In this document: one piece after another, positions 11,701 to 21,687 of the stretch | How positions within the stretch are numbered: the first letter of the stretch is position 1 | How the letters are laid out: every line of letters begins with the position of its first letter | DNA from: Lathyrus oleraceus | Taxonomy: Eukaryota; Streptophyta; Magnoliopsida; Fabales; Fabaceae | NCBI RefSeq assembly: GCF_024323335.1 | Contig: NC_066579.1 | Coordinates: 3,301,001 to 3,365,000, forward strand | Direction: 5' to 3' | DNA: 64,000 bases | The notes under the pieces: model-generated | What the model was told of the DNA's origin: nothing | The model's database searches: none | What the model saw: only the letters and a program-made list of their open reading frames with translations | Position numbers and translations under genes: made by a program

Positions 11701-13789
11701 CATTGTAGGACATTATGCTTTTGATCCCATTCATTTATAATATGTTGTCACTGTTTTATGAATTATTGAAGTGGATGCTTGTTTGGATATCATGTATGGG
11801 CTTGTATAAATGTGTCTGGAATTCTTGATTTTCATTGACCTACTTTCTTTTGTCCAATTGAGCTGAAAATTGACATGCTATACATTGAATATGTCCTGTT
11901 TATGTGTGAATTTTTGTGGAATTAATTGAATTGATTTGGTATGCTTTTGAATGAGATAGTTCTGTTTGGTCATTTGAAGTTGCAAATTACATGATTGATG
12001 GTAAATTGTGCATGAAATGATAATGGTGAATGATATGAGCATGTGACCAATTGCATTTGCTTTTGATTTGTTTGAATTTGATTTTGGATTGGTTTTGCTT
12101 GCTGTTTAGAATTTTTTATCACCTTTTGGACCCTAGGCTTGGCCTAGTGGTCTAGTTTCTCACATTTGGTTTGGATTTTCAGGATGAAATGCACAATGCT
12201 TAAGGAGATTGCTTCAAGGCAATTTGAATTGAGTTTGGTTGATGTTGTCCACTAACATTATTTTGTGTTGTAGGATTGGAATCTTGAGCTTGGGCTTATA
12301 GCTTGTACTTGTGTGCATTTGACTTGTGTTGTCTGTATAGATTAACATTTGCTGTTTACTGTTTGTCTGTCTGAGTACTGATGATACTTGATTGATTTCA
12401 GGTACATTTAGTCGCTTACAGTTCTTTAAGAACTTGCTTGGTTTTTTAACCAGCTGAGGTAGAATCTCTATACTTCATGTAGTCTGGAAGACCTGGCCTG
12501 TTACCTGGCCAGGCAACTGTCTGAAGTCCTCCTTAAGAGGCGATGATTGTGTTTGTTTACTTTTGTGCCAAGCAGGTAAAGACCTCTATGAGGCAATTGG
12601 TGGATCAAAGGGATATGCAATCTATCCCCCACTATTCTGTTGAGTCGTCCCTCTGCTCACACGGCTGTGTGTTGACGCATTGGGACACAAACCCAAGATC
12701 TTGTGCTGTTGCACAATCGAGTCAGAGTCTTGAGCGTAGAAGGGTCCCTCCATTCTGGACCCACGCTCCTTTGTCTGAAGCTCTCCCTGGTCAGGGATAA
12801 GAGCTGTGAAGTCTAATCTTCACTCACCTTTCATCTGCTTCACCTTAGCCCCGTAATGGCAAGGTTAAGAGCGAATACTACCCATGTACAGATGACTTGC
12901 TTCGGCAGTCAAACCCATTGTTTGAGCCTCACTTGACTGGTTATAGTGTGTGCTTTGTGAATATTTGTTTGCTCTGTTTGCTTGTATGCTTGTATGCTTG
13001 TTTTCCTGGATAGGATTAGCTTGCAGTTGTGCAAGTAGGTAGAAACCTCAACGTAGGGTAATGATGCATGACAACACTAGGCTCGAGTACAACTCCCTGG
13101 TAGTGTGTCTTCCCTTGGTTTCTGGCTAGAATTTCTTTCCCTTTCGGGGGAACTACATCGCCCTGATCCTCGTGCCAGACGAGGTATGTAGGCAGGAGAC
13201 CGTGCGAGGTCTCTCCGGGCACTTTTTTTTCTTTTTGTGTGTGTTTGCTTGTTATCTTCTGGCGCGTGTTTTGGTTCGGATGCCGACGTAAGTCCAGTGA
13301 TTGGCGGTCGGGCTCCACGTTTGCCCTTTTGTGTGCGTCTTGGTTCGGATGCTGATGTAAGTCCAGTGATTGGCATTCAGGCTCCATGTTTGCCGGTGTG
13401 TTTGTTTGTTTGTTTGGCGTGCGTGAGCCGAACTACGGCAGCTCTGATTCTCGTTCCAAACGAGATACGTAGGCATAGGATGCGATGTCCTATCGAGCTC
13501 TCTTCCTCTTAACCCCATCTGTGTTGTCTTCGGTGCGTGTGTGTGTGGTGTTTTAGCAACCTTTTCTTTTCTTAGAGCGTGGATCCCGTCGAGTACGACG
13601 GACGTGAGGGGTGCTAATACCTTCCCCTTGCGTAACCGACTCCCTTACCCTTTCTCTTTGGTCGCGAGACCATGCTTTTTCCAGGTTTCTCTGAGCGTTT
13701 CCTTTCCCTATCTTGGGATAAATAACGCGCAGTGGCGGCTCTGTGTTGTTTTTATTTCAGCCCGCCGGTTGTTTTTCGCGGATGCGACA
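8797..13789 (+). repeat. complete Ogre 3' LTR, 4993 bp
   Basis: It starts TGTAACACC and ends GATGCGACA, and its end matches 1-274. It is AT-rich with short frames only. Near 13140-13520 it carries two copies of a segment containing TCCAGTGATTGGC, separated by about 70 bp, and two related GAGGTATGTAGGCA / GAGATACGTAGGCA elements (near 13181 and 13461). The LTR should contain promoter and polyadenylation signals; I could not assign them. Confidence 0.92.
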
Positions 13790-15640
13790 ACCCCGAGCCC
13801 CCTTTATGAGCTTGGGATATATCACAACTCCTAACACCTGAACTTGCGGGTCGCCTCTTTCATAACAACGACAACATATAATGCATGACATACAATAATG
13901 CAACGACAACAATACAATAATGATTAGTACCCAACATCATACTATAAGAATTCATGCAACTACAACAATACAACAAATGATTACATCCTCACATCTGACT
14001 GTAAACAATCACGCATATTAATGCATCAACAGTAGTTCTCACTCTGAACTACGCATCTCAAAAAACATCAACAAGTATGTACAAGAATTAATATAATTAT
14101 ACTTTCACTTCATAACATATATTAACACATAGAATACACATCCGCACATCACTCAATCATGTTAAATCATCTTAACATCACTTCATTGTTAATTCATTAA
14201 TTTATAATAATTAACCATTTGTTTGTTACCGTCAACTAATACGTAACAGATAAATCAATTTTTTTCCATAAATTCAAGCACCTATCTAGCCTCTTAATAC
14301 ATCACTATGGGATATCCATACGCATTAAATTTCGAACGCTTCAAATCGCACTACATTTGGATTTACGGAACTAAAGTTATGGCAAAAACGATCGGATAAA
14401 ATAATAGGTTTCCGCTCAACAATTTTTCAAATTTTCCAAATTATCAATCGTTTGCAGGGGAATGTCAATCGATTAATCTAATTTATCCAAACATTCTGCT
14501 TTTCCCATTTTTCAAGTTTTGACTAGTGCAATCAATTGATTCAGGGAATTAATCGATTGGCATGGTTTAATTTTTCAGGTTTTTCCAAAATTTCACGTGA
14601 TCAATTGATTGACCTAGGATGTCACTCGATTGACATCAAGAAATTTAAAAAAAAATCCAGTTTTTATCACGTGTCAGCAATCCTTATCCCTTTCAAACTC
14701 CATCCAAACATGTCCTAACATACTTAAAGGTTTTATACTACAATTTCAATATCAGTAAGCATATGGTAGGCAATTAATACACTGATTTTCATGTAATTTA
14801 CACATTAACATCAATTCACCGTGGAAATCATCTTTGTGTTCATCATCATCAAACACATCAACAAGAATGATACTAAATCCAACCTCACATACAATTCACA
14901 TACCAAATTCTAAAATCAATATATCATGAACACATATATCAATTTCATAACACACAGATCAAATCATGAATCATAACAATTGGAGATACAGTTTACACAA
15001 TTTTCATCAAGAATACATGAACACATAAACAATGGTGAAATCAAAAGAAAAACCTAGAAGAGCGTGAGGACCCCCTCTACCCTTCATATAATATACACCC
15101 ATATTAGATTAATCTCCCCCTTCCCTGATTTTCCAACAAAGCAAACTATAAGCTCCTCACAAATGGTGTTTTCTTTCCGAACTCTAGATTGCCTCCCTTA
15201 CCTCTTTTATCTTATTCCAAAATAATATGTATTGTCAAAGTTCAGCCTTCACTCTTTTCTATTTAAATCAAAACTTAATTCCCCTAATTATGTTATTCCC
15301 TTATTATCCTCAACTTGCTATCATATTTTCCATATTGCCCTTGCTCCACTTACTAACTCTAATTTCTTTTATTTTAATTTCTAATAATTCAAGTATCCAT
15401 CAATTTCTACTATTTCTCTTATTTTTCTACAACTACCTTATTTTTCATTATTCCACTCAACTTAAATTAATTAAAATTAATCTAACTAATTTCTACCACT
15501 TCTTTAACTTTCTCCAATACCCACCAAAACACATATATTCACCAATTATCCAAATAAAAACATATAAAATAATTTAAATAATTAAATAAGCAAAACTAAA
15601 TTCAATTAAATAATTTAATTGAATTCATGGTATTATATTG
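13790..15640. other. unassigned AT-rich sequence between Ogre and CACTA remnant
   Basis: No coding region is convincing; the 116-codon frame at 15227-15577 is low-complexity. Phrases such as GAGCCCCCTTTATGAGCTTGG followed by a run of CAACAACGACAAC suggest part of an LTR or UTR of a retroelement in reverse orientation. It adjoins the Ogre LTR at 13789 and interrupts the CACTA transposase frame at about 15640. I cannot place the family. Confidence 0.45.
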
Positions 15641-16642
15641 TACCCATATAAATTATCGTATGTAGGAAAGTCATTGGTTGTTCAAAACAACATGACATGT
15701 AGCTTAAAATTCTCACATGCATACACTTCATCTACATCAACCTATTCCTCCCATAAAATTCTTAAATCATCAAACAATGGTGTTAAATAAACATTTATGC
15801 CATTCCTTGGTTGGTTTGAACCCGAAATCATCATTGATAACATCATATATTTGCGCTTCATGCACAACCAAGGAGATAGATTATAAATTATGAGAAGAAT
15901 TGACCATGAAGTATAGTTAGTACTCAAATTACCAAACAGTTCATTCCTTCGGTGACAAGTCCAAGCCTAAGGTTCCTTGGCTCAAGGGCAAAATCTTGAA
16001 AAATGAATCAACTTTCTTCCATTGCAATGAATCGGCTACATGACAAATTTTTCCATCACATAATATTTCATTTGCATGCCATATAGTATTCTTTGCCTCA
16101 TTTACATTAGCAAACAGTCTCTTGAACCTTTGAATTATCGGTAGGTACCACATCACCTTGGAAGGAACACTCTTTCTAGTTACACCATCATCATCTTCAA
16201 CACCATTCTCCTTCTTCTTGTAGTGTGAATCCACACACCTCGGGAACTCCTTCAAGTTTTCATACTCTTTCATATATAATATGAAATCATCACGACATGC
16301 ATATATTGTGACATAGTCCAAACCCATTTGGACACAATATCTTCTTGGCCTCATAACTACGATTCAACATAGTGTTACATTCTAGAAGAATTTCTTGCAA
16401 CAATTCAAGCAATTTAGTGAAACTTTTATCCATACATCCACCTCTTGCCTTAAGATTAAATAGTCTTAACACAACTGACAATATCTTGTAAATTTTTTTC
16501 ATCCAGAATATAACGACTCTTCAAGGTCTTTTTGCAAAGTATCTTCCAAATGAGCTTTCTTAAAACCATCTACTCTAATATCACGAATCATATCTTCTAG
16601 AGTATCATTCATAAATTCATCATCTTCAACTTTATGTGACAT
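15641..16642 (-). pseudogene. Tnp2-like CACTA transposase remnant
   Basis: Several frames on the - strand match the central part of plant CACTA Tnp2 transposases in order. They start with MSHKVEDDEF at 16642 and continue with KSFTKLLELLQEILLE, then a segment with LDYVTIYACRDDFILY and VMWYLPIIQRFKRLF, then WHANEILCDGKICH. The last part has YTSWSILLIIYNLSPWLCMK and, near 15650-15700, TTNDFPTYDNL. Tnp2 cuts and pastes the element by binding terminal repeats. At least three stops or frameshifts separate the pieces, and the C-terminal half is missing beyond 15640. The family match rests on recognised conserved strings. Confidence 0.78.
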
Positions 16643-17586
16643 AGGTCTTTTTTTGTCGCTTCACCATGCCATACTCATTTTCGTGTAATTTTGAATAATT
16701 TAATCACAACCTAAATGATTGAATATAACATCTCTTGGATGTTTTTGCATATTTCAGAAAATTTTACATGGACTTAAAAAAATCCCATTATCGTCAGGAA
16801 GATTTTTTCCGAGAATTCAAGAAATTGAATCACTACATTCTCATACTATTTACTTAATCTATTGGCTCTCATCCAACTACGATCCATAATCACATACAAC
16901 TTCTGAAATTAAAATTAAAATGAATATTCCAAAATAAAACAACAATAACAATAAATAACAACAACTACAAATACCTGGAAAAAACACTACATTATACCCA
17001 AAGTCTCAAAAACCATGACAATATAACAATAACAACAACAATAACGCCAACAACAACAACAACAATGACATGGAGAGAGTTTTACATACCAAAAACGTGA
17101 TGAGAGAGTTAAAGAAAAGTGTTGGTTTGAGATTCGAGCTCTCTTCCTCCATGGAGAAGATGGTGTTTTAGTTTCTTAGGTGTATAAGACATGTTTTGTT
17201 TGCTAGGGCATAAAAAGTGGATGAAACATAACATTCTGTTGAGTTGTTTAGAGTTTACATCTCGGTTTTCAGAAAACCCGAGAGAATATAACTTAAGTAA
17301 AAACTTCGTTCAATTTAATTAAATAAAATATTAATCAATATTTAATGCCGATTTTCCAAATAACCAAGGGATAGGATGACTTATAAAATAAAAGTGAAAT
17401 TTCGGTTCTAAATAAAGTATAAATTTGCAGGAGTTGGGAATCGAAGCTCAAACACTGAACTACATATCTTGTCAGTTTTCTAAAAAACCGAGGGATAAGA
17501 TTAAACTTTTTTAAAAAATAAAATAATGAGTTTCAGGTTACTTGACCTCAACTTTTCATCAGCTGAGGTGAAAGATTTGTCATAAA

Positions 17587-17606
17587 ATTTATTATTTTTA
17601 GTAGTG
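17587..17606 (-). repeat. CACTA terminal inverted repeat
   Basis: Read on the - strand this is CACTACTAAAAATAATAAAT, the CACTA-type terminus with the ACTACTAAAAA continuation common in plants. Bases 17607-17609 (AAG) would be one side of the 3-bp target duplication; the partner is lost. Confidence 0.8.
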
Positions 17607-17619
17607 AAGACTCAGAGGC

Positions 17620-18782
17620 ACACGTACATATGATGCATCTAGAAGCAACGTTGTAACCTCTGAATTGCATTAAGTCCTCAGTGGGTAATTTAGCATGAAT
17701 GAGCCTCTAGACAACAAAAGATTTGGAAGGGTGAAGATTTTCATTCCATATGAATCTAGTCCAAGTCCTTTTTTCATAAGAAGAGGATTTAGGAATATTG
17801 GAATCTTTAAGTGACAAAACATCAGTTGAAGAATCAGGCCAAATAATTGTATCCTTGTTTCGAACATAGGCCTCAATATGCAACAACTTTTGAATAATGA
17901 AGGAAAATAGAAGATGCCAGTTATTAGGAAAAACCCATAAGCCTTAGAGTCTTCAACAAGTGAGGTGGCTAATGTAGTTAATTCCCTTAAAGATAGGAAC
18001 TCTAAGATAAGTAAGGGAAGGCTACATATAGTGAAACCGGTGAGGTGGCTAACATAGTTAATTCCTCTGCTACACATGGATCCAACAAAAAAAGTAAATT
18101 TAGAAGTGTTGAAGAGTTGACCTAAAGCTTGAGAGAGTATAAGGAGAAAATTTATGTGGGCGTTGTGATGTTAGAATTCTTCCCTTGACAGAAGATGAGA
18201 ATATCATTTACATAAAAAAGATGAGATGGATATTGACACTCCTAGTAGCTTTGATGATGATACACTTTCCATCATTGAGAATCATGTAGATGTTCCTGCT
18301 TAGAACCTCCCATGCAAGACAAAAGATAAGAGGAGACAATGGGCCTCCTTGTCTGACACCTCTTTAGCAGGAAAAATATTCATGAAGAGATCCATTCATA
18401 ATAATTAAGATTCAGGAAGACTCCAAAATGGAAGAAACTCAGTCACAAAATTTGGGAATGAAACCAAATTGCTTTAAGACTTTAACGATGACGTCCCAAC
18501 TTATAGTGTCAAAAGCCTTGTTGATGTCAACCTTGATGGCTAAGTTACCTTTAAGAGACTTTTTATGAAGAAGGTTAACAACTTTAGATGCAAAACGAAT
18601 ACCATTCTTAATTGTCCTACATTAAATAAAACCTTTTTGCTCTTTTGATACAAGGAAAGGGATAATCTTTGGAAGCCTATCAATAATAAGTTTTGAAATT
18701 AGCTTGAATTTGAAGTAAGACAGATCAATTGGCCTGAACCTGTAAATTGAGTCAGTTGTTTTGGTTTTGGGGATTAAAGTTA
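17620..18782 (-). pseudogene. LINE A reverse transcriptase, C-terminal portion
   Basis: The RT domain is seen in pieces: RPIDLSYFKFKLISK, KVDINKAF near 18520, GGPLSPLIFCLAWEVL near 18330, GINYVSHLTGF near 18050, and a zinc-finger-like end with HAKLPTEDLMQFRGYNV near 17650-17700. The order matches plant LINE ORF2 proteins, whose RT copies the RNA at a nicked target. The YADD-equivalent region is degraded, and there are several stops and frameshifts. Confidence 0.78.
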
Positions 18783-18787
18783 TGATG

Positions 18788-18943
18788 TGTTGTAAATATT
18801 AGATTGTAAATAGTAATTATTTCTATTAGTAATGAGGCCCATTAGTCAAAGCCCATTAGGTTTTCTATTCTCTCTTATTTAAAGCATGTAGATGTAACAT
18901 GTAAGAATTACTTTTTAATATATCAGTAAAATATTTTACAACA
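18788..18943 (+). repeat. copia 5' LTR, 156 bp
   Basis: It begins TGTTGTAAATATTAG and ends ATTTTACAACA, with 9-bp terminal inverted repeats TGTTGTAAA / TTTACAACA. It differs from the 3' LTR only at the T/C in CTTTTTAATA versus CTTTTCAATA. Confidence 0.96.
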
Positions 18944-18956
18944 TGGTATCAGAGCC
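18944..18956 (+). other. copia primer binding site (initiator tRNA-Met)
   Basis: TGGTATCAGAGCC directly follows the LTR and is complementary to the 3' end of plant initiator tRNA-Met, the usual copia primer. Confidence 0.93.
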
Positions 18957-19293
18957 TCGTTTAAGATCCGGTGGGCCACCTACTATGGTTTCCGCTGTCG
19001 GGCCACCCACCATTTATTTCCACGCTCCAGATGTCCAGTCCTGGGCGTGAGGGGGTGTGTTAAGAGTCCCACATCGGACAATATATGGCCTGAACATGTG
19101 TTTATAAGTGGGGGCAGTCCTCACTCTACCAACCGGTTTTTTTACTGCAGTTTGCAGTTTGTTGTTGTTTTTGGGTGTTTGGGTCATTGTTGTTTTGTGT
19201 TGTAGCACATCGTGCTTCTTGTTTTTGTTCACTCATCTTTGAAACCCTAACCCATCCTGTTTCTTGGTTTGTTTTCTCTCGATTGTCCTTTCA

Positions 19294-19380
19294 ATGGCTG
19301 ATCTTTCCTCCTTCAGTCAGAATGATGTGGAACGGTTGAAGTCTATGCTTGACTCCATGAGTAAGCCTTCTGGGTTATGC
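19294..19380 (+). pseudogene. truncated copia gag start
   Basis: An ATG opens MADLSSFSQNDVERLKSML, ending at CTCMSKPSG-like sequence before a different reading frame begins near 19380. There the sequence jumps to the pol segment encoding GYKCYHPPSRKFFVSKDVT, which lies after integrase in copia elements. The junction marks the internal deletion that removed gag body, protease and integrase. Confidence 0.65.
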
Positions 19381-19462
19381 ACCCAACAAAAGAGGGTATA
19401 AATGTTATCATCCTCCGAGTCGAAAATTCTTTGTCTCCAAAGATGTCACCTTTCATGAAAAT

Positions 19463-21493
19463 GTGTCATATTTCACTCGTTCTCAGTCTCAGGGGGAGAA
19501 CATAAGTGACTTAGAGTCAGAGTCTGAGTCTGAGTCCGAGTTTCTGATCCTTGGTCCTAGCCTCCCTAGAACACCTATCAGTGTTCCCTCTCTTGAACCC
19601 GAGTTGTCACCTAGTTTGAGTTTGAGTCCTAGTTCAACACCTGAATCTGAGCCAGTAAGTGTTCCTGGTCCTTCAAGGCCTTCTGTTTTACAGGAATCAG
19701 CACCAACTCTAGTGTATCAGAGAAGAAGTAAACCTGACCTTCTCCAGAAACAAATTCAATCGCCTGAACCGGAGGTAAGTACTGAAAATGATTCCTCTAG
19801 TGATGATTGTGCCATTTCTGATACTTGTGACACTAATCCAGTTGATTTACCCATTGCTTTGAGGAAGGATAAAAGATTTTGTCCCTCCCTATATCGACAC
19901 CCTATCTCTCAATATGTCTCCACTAAACATCTTTCCACACAATATCAAAGTTTTATTGCAGCTGTTGATTTTGTGAAAATCCCATCATTTGTTGAAGAAG
20001 CATTGCAAAATAGAAATTGGGTCCAAGCTATGGATGAGGAAATGAGAGCACTTGAAAAAAATGGTACTTGGGAGATTATTGAAAGGAAAAGAGACAAAAG
20101 TCCAGTTGGATGCAGATGGATATATACTGTAAAGTACAAATCTGATGGTACACTTGATCGGTACAAAGCAAGACTAGTGGAAAAAGGTTATACTCAGACG
20201 TATGGTATTGATTATGAGGAGACATTTGCCCCAGTGGCAAAGATGAATACTGTTCGAATTTTACTATCTCTTGTTGCTTCATGTGGATGGGAATTGCAAC
20301 AGTTTGATGTTAAAAATGCGTTCTTGCATGGAGACTTAGAGAAAGAAGTGTATATGGAGATTCCACCAGGTGTTGGCATAACAAATGGAGCTAACAAGGT
20401 GTGTAAATTGAAGAAAGCCTTATATGGACTAAAGCAGTCCCCTCGGGCATGGTTTGGAAGATTCACAAAGGCAATGATGTGTTTGGGCTATAAGCAAAGT
20501 CAAGGAGACCACACTTTATTTTTTAAACATTCACAAGGAGGAAAACTGACTGTACTTCTTGTTTATGTTGATGATATTATTGTTACAGGAGATGATTTAA
20601 TTGAGAGACATTTCCTCAAAGAGAAATTATCAACAGAGTTTGAGATGAAAAACCTTGGGCAACTCAAGTATTTCTTGGGAATTGAGGTAGCCTACTCAAA
20701 GCAAGGCATCTTTATTTCTCAAAGGAAGTATGTGTTTGATCTTTTGCAGGAAACTGGAAAACTTGGATGCAAACCTGCAAGTGTTCCCATTGAACAAAAT
20801 CACAGGATAAGCTTTGAGGAGGAAAGTGACAAAGTTGACAAGGGTCAATATCAGGGATTAGTGGGAAAATTGATTTACTTGGCACACACTAGACCAGATT
20901 TGGCATATGCAGTCAGTGTGATGAGCCAATTCATGCATGATCCGAGGGTGAGACATTTGCAGGTTGTAGACCGCGTTTTACAATATCTTAAAGCAACTCC
21001 AGGGAGAGGACTTTTGTTTAAAAGAGGTGGAAATCTAACTATGGAGACTTACACTGATGCAAATTATGCCGGATCAGTGAGTGACAAAAGATCTACGTCA
21101 GGCTATTGTACTTTTCTGTGTGGTAACCTTGTAGCTTGGAAGAGTAAGAAGCAAAGTGTAGTTGCTCGATCAAGCGCCGAGGCAGAATTTAGAGTTATGG
21201 CACTAGGAATTTGTGAGCTATTGTGGATGAAACAAATTCTAGAAGACTTGAAGATACAATGTGAAGGTCCTATGAAATTGTTTTGTGACAATAAATCGGC
21301 TATTAGTATTGCTCATAATCCTATTCAGCATGACAGGACTAAACACATTGAGATTGACCGACATTTTATCAAAGAAAAGTTGGATAGTGGACTGATAACT
21401 ACATCTTACGTTCCTTCCGGGCATCAGCTGGCAGATGTGTTAACAAAAGGCTTACCAACAGAAAGATTCAGGCAACTTACTTGCAAGCTGTGA
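19463..21493 (+). CDS. copia reverse transcriptase-RNase H, open frame
   Basis: This 676-codon frame covers the post-integrase linker and the complete RT and RNase H of a Ty1/copia pol. A Ser/Pro-rich linker fills residues 1-180. RT follows with NRNWVQAMDEEMRALEKNGTW, FAPVAKMNTVRILLSL and the catalytic YVDDIIVTGDD near residue 366. The RNase H region has TYTDANYAGS, SSAEAEF and HIEIDRHFIKEKL, and the frame ends LADVLTKGLPTERFRQLTCKL. The ATG at 19463 is simply the first in frame: the polyprotein start is lost with the internal deletion, so it probably has no proper start of its own. The frame is undamaged, consistent with recent insertion, but without gag, protease and integrase it cannot move alone. 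Confidence 0.88.
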   Translation: MSYFTRSQSQGENISDLESESESESEFLILGPSLPRTPISVPSLEPELSPSLSLSPSSTPESEPVSVPGPSRPSVLQESAPTLVYQRRSKPDLLQKQIQSPEPEVSTENDSSSDDCAISDTCDTNPVDLPIALRKDKRFCPSLYRHPISQYVSTKHLSTQYQSFIAAVDFVKIPSFVEEALQNRNWVQAMDEEMRALEKNGTWEIIERKRDKSPVGCRWIYTVKYKSDGTLDRYKARLVEKGYTQTYGIDYEETFAPVAKMNTVRILLSLVASCGWELQQFDVKNAFLHGDLEKEVYMEIPPGVGITNGANKVCKLKKALYGLKQSPRAWFGRFTKAMMCLGYKQSQGDHTLFFKHSQGGKLTVLLVYVDDIIVTGDDLIERHFLKEKLSTEFEMKNLGQLKYFLGIEVAYSKQGIFISQRKYVFDLLQETGKLGCKPASVPIEQNHRISFEEESDKVDKGQYQGLVGKLIYLAHTRPDLAYAVSVMSQFMHDPRVRHLQVVDRVLQYLKATPGRGLLFKRGGNLTMETYTDANYAGSVSDKRSTSGYCTFLCGNLVAWKSKKQSVVARSSAEAEFRVMALGICELLWMKQILEDLKIQCEGPMKLFCDNKSAISIAHNPIQHDRTKHIEIDRHFIKEKLDSGLITTSYVPSGHQLADVLTKGLPTERFRQLTCKL

Positions 21494-21511
21494 ATGATAG
21501 ATATCCATTCA

Positions 21512-21526
21512 CCAGCTTGAGGGGAG
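21512..21526 (+). other. copia polypurine tract
   Basis: The purine-rich CAGCTTGAGGGGAG lies directly before the TG of the 3' LTR. Confidence 0.88.
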
Positions 21527-21682
21527 TGTTGTAAATATTAGATTGTAAATAGTAATTATTTCTATTAGTAATGAGGCCCATTAGTCAAAGCCCATTAGGT
21601 TTTCTATTCTCTCTTATTTAAAGCATGTAGATGTAACATGTAAGAATTACTTTTCAATATATCAGTAAAATATTTTACAACA
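21527..21682 (+). repeat. copia 3' LTR, 156 bp
   Basis: The direct repeat of 18788-18943 with one substitution. It is followed by the target duplication TGATG. Confidence 0.96.
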
Positions 21683-21687
21683 TGATG

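Larger units (their letters stand above)
1..13789 (+). mobile_element. Ogre-type Ty3/gypsy retrotransposon (copy 1), internally deleted, 5' LTR cut by window edge
   Basis: The element runs from the last 274 bp of a 5' LTR, through a tRNA-Arg type primer site, gag, a broken pol and a long minisatellite-bearing 3' UTR, to a complete 3' LTR. The LTR of about 5 kb, the tRNA-Arg primer site and the gag sequence are hallmarks of Ogre, the dominant gypsy family of Fabeae. Within the overlap, the 5' LTR end and the 3' LTR end differ by two substitutions and one indel in 274 bp. Autonomous Ogres are usually over 20 kb; here only 8.5 kb lies between the LTRs because most of pol is missing. The element should depend on proteins from other copies to move. 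Confidence 0.9.
15641..17606 (-). mobile_element. CACTA (En/Spm) transposon remnant
   Basis: The - strand reads from a CACTACTAAAAATAATAAA terminus at 17606, through subterminal repeats, to a Tnp2-like transposase that is cut off at about 15640. The subterminal zone (17260-17580) contains repeated CTCGGTTTTC and AAACCGAG motifs, as expected for transposase-binding repeats of this superfamily. The opposite terminus is not in the window. Confidence 0.8.
18783..21687 (+). mobile_element. Ty1/copia deletion derivative with target site duplication
   Basis: A 2.9-kb LTR element is bounded by the direct repeat TGATG at 18783-18787 and 21683-21687. LTRs are 156 bp. The interior has a tRNA-Met primer site, about 90 bp of gag, then pol from just after integrase to the end of RNase H. 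Gag body, protease and integrase are absent. LINE copy B at about 33809 shows the uninterrupted TATGATGTTAGC, which confirms the insertion point. The LTRs differ at one site, so the insertion is recent. Confidence 0.95.

Noticed and set aside
13016..13518. Overlapping - strand frames of 88-123 codons with repeated peptide
   Set aside because: They fall in the Ogre LTR; the repetition reflects a DNA repeat and no family is recognisable.
15227..15577. 116-codon frame in the unassigned block
   Set aside because: Low-complexity Ile/Leu/Phe/Asn composition of AT-rich DNA; no domain.
19014..19232. 72-codon - strand frame in the copia leader
   Set aside because: It is antisense to the leader, with no similarity; the leader has its own gag start on the + strand.
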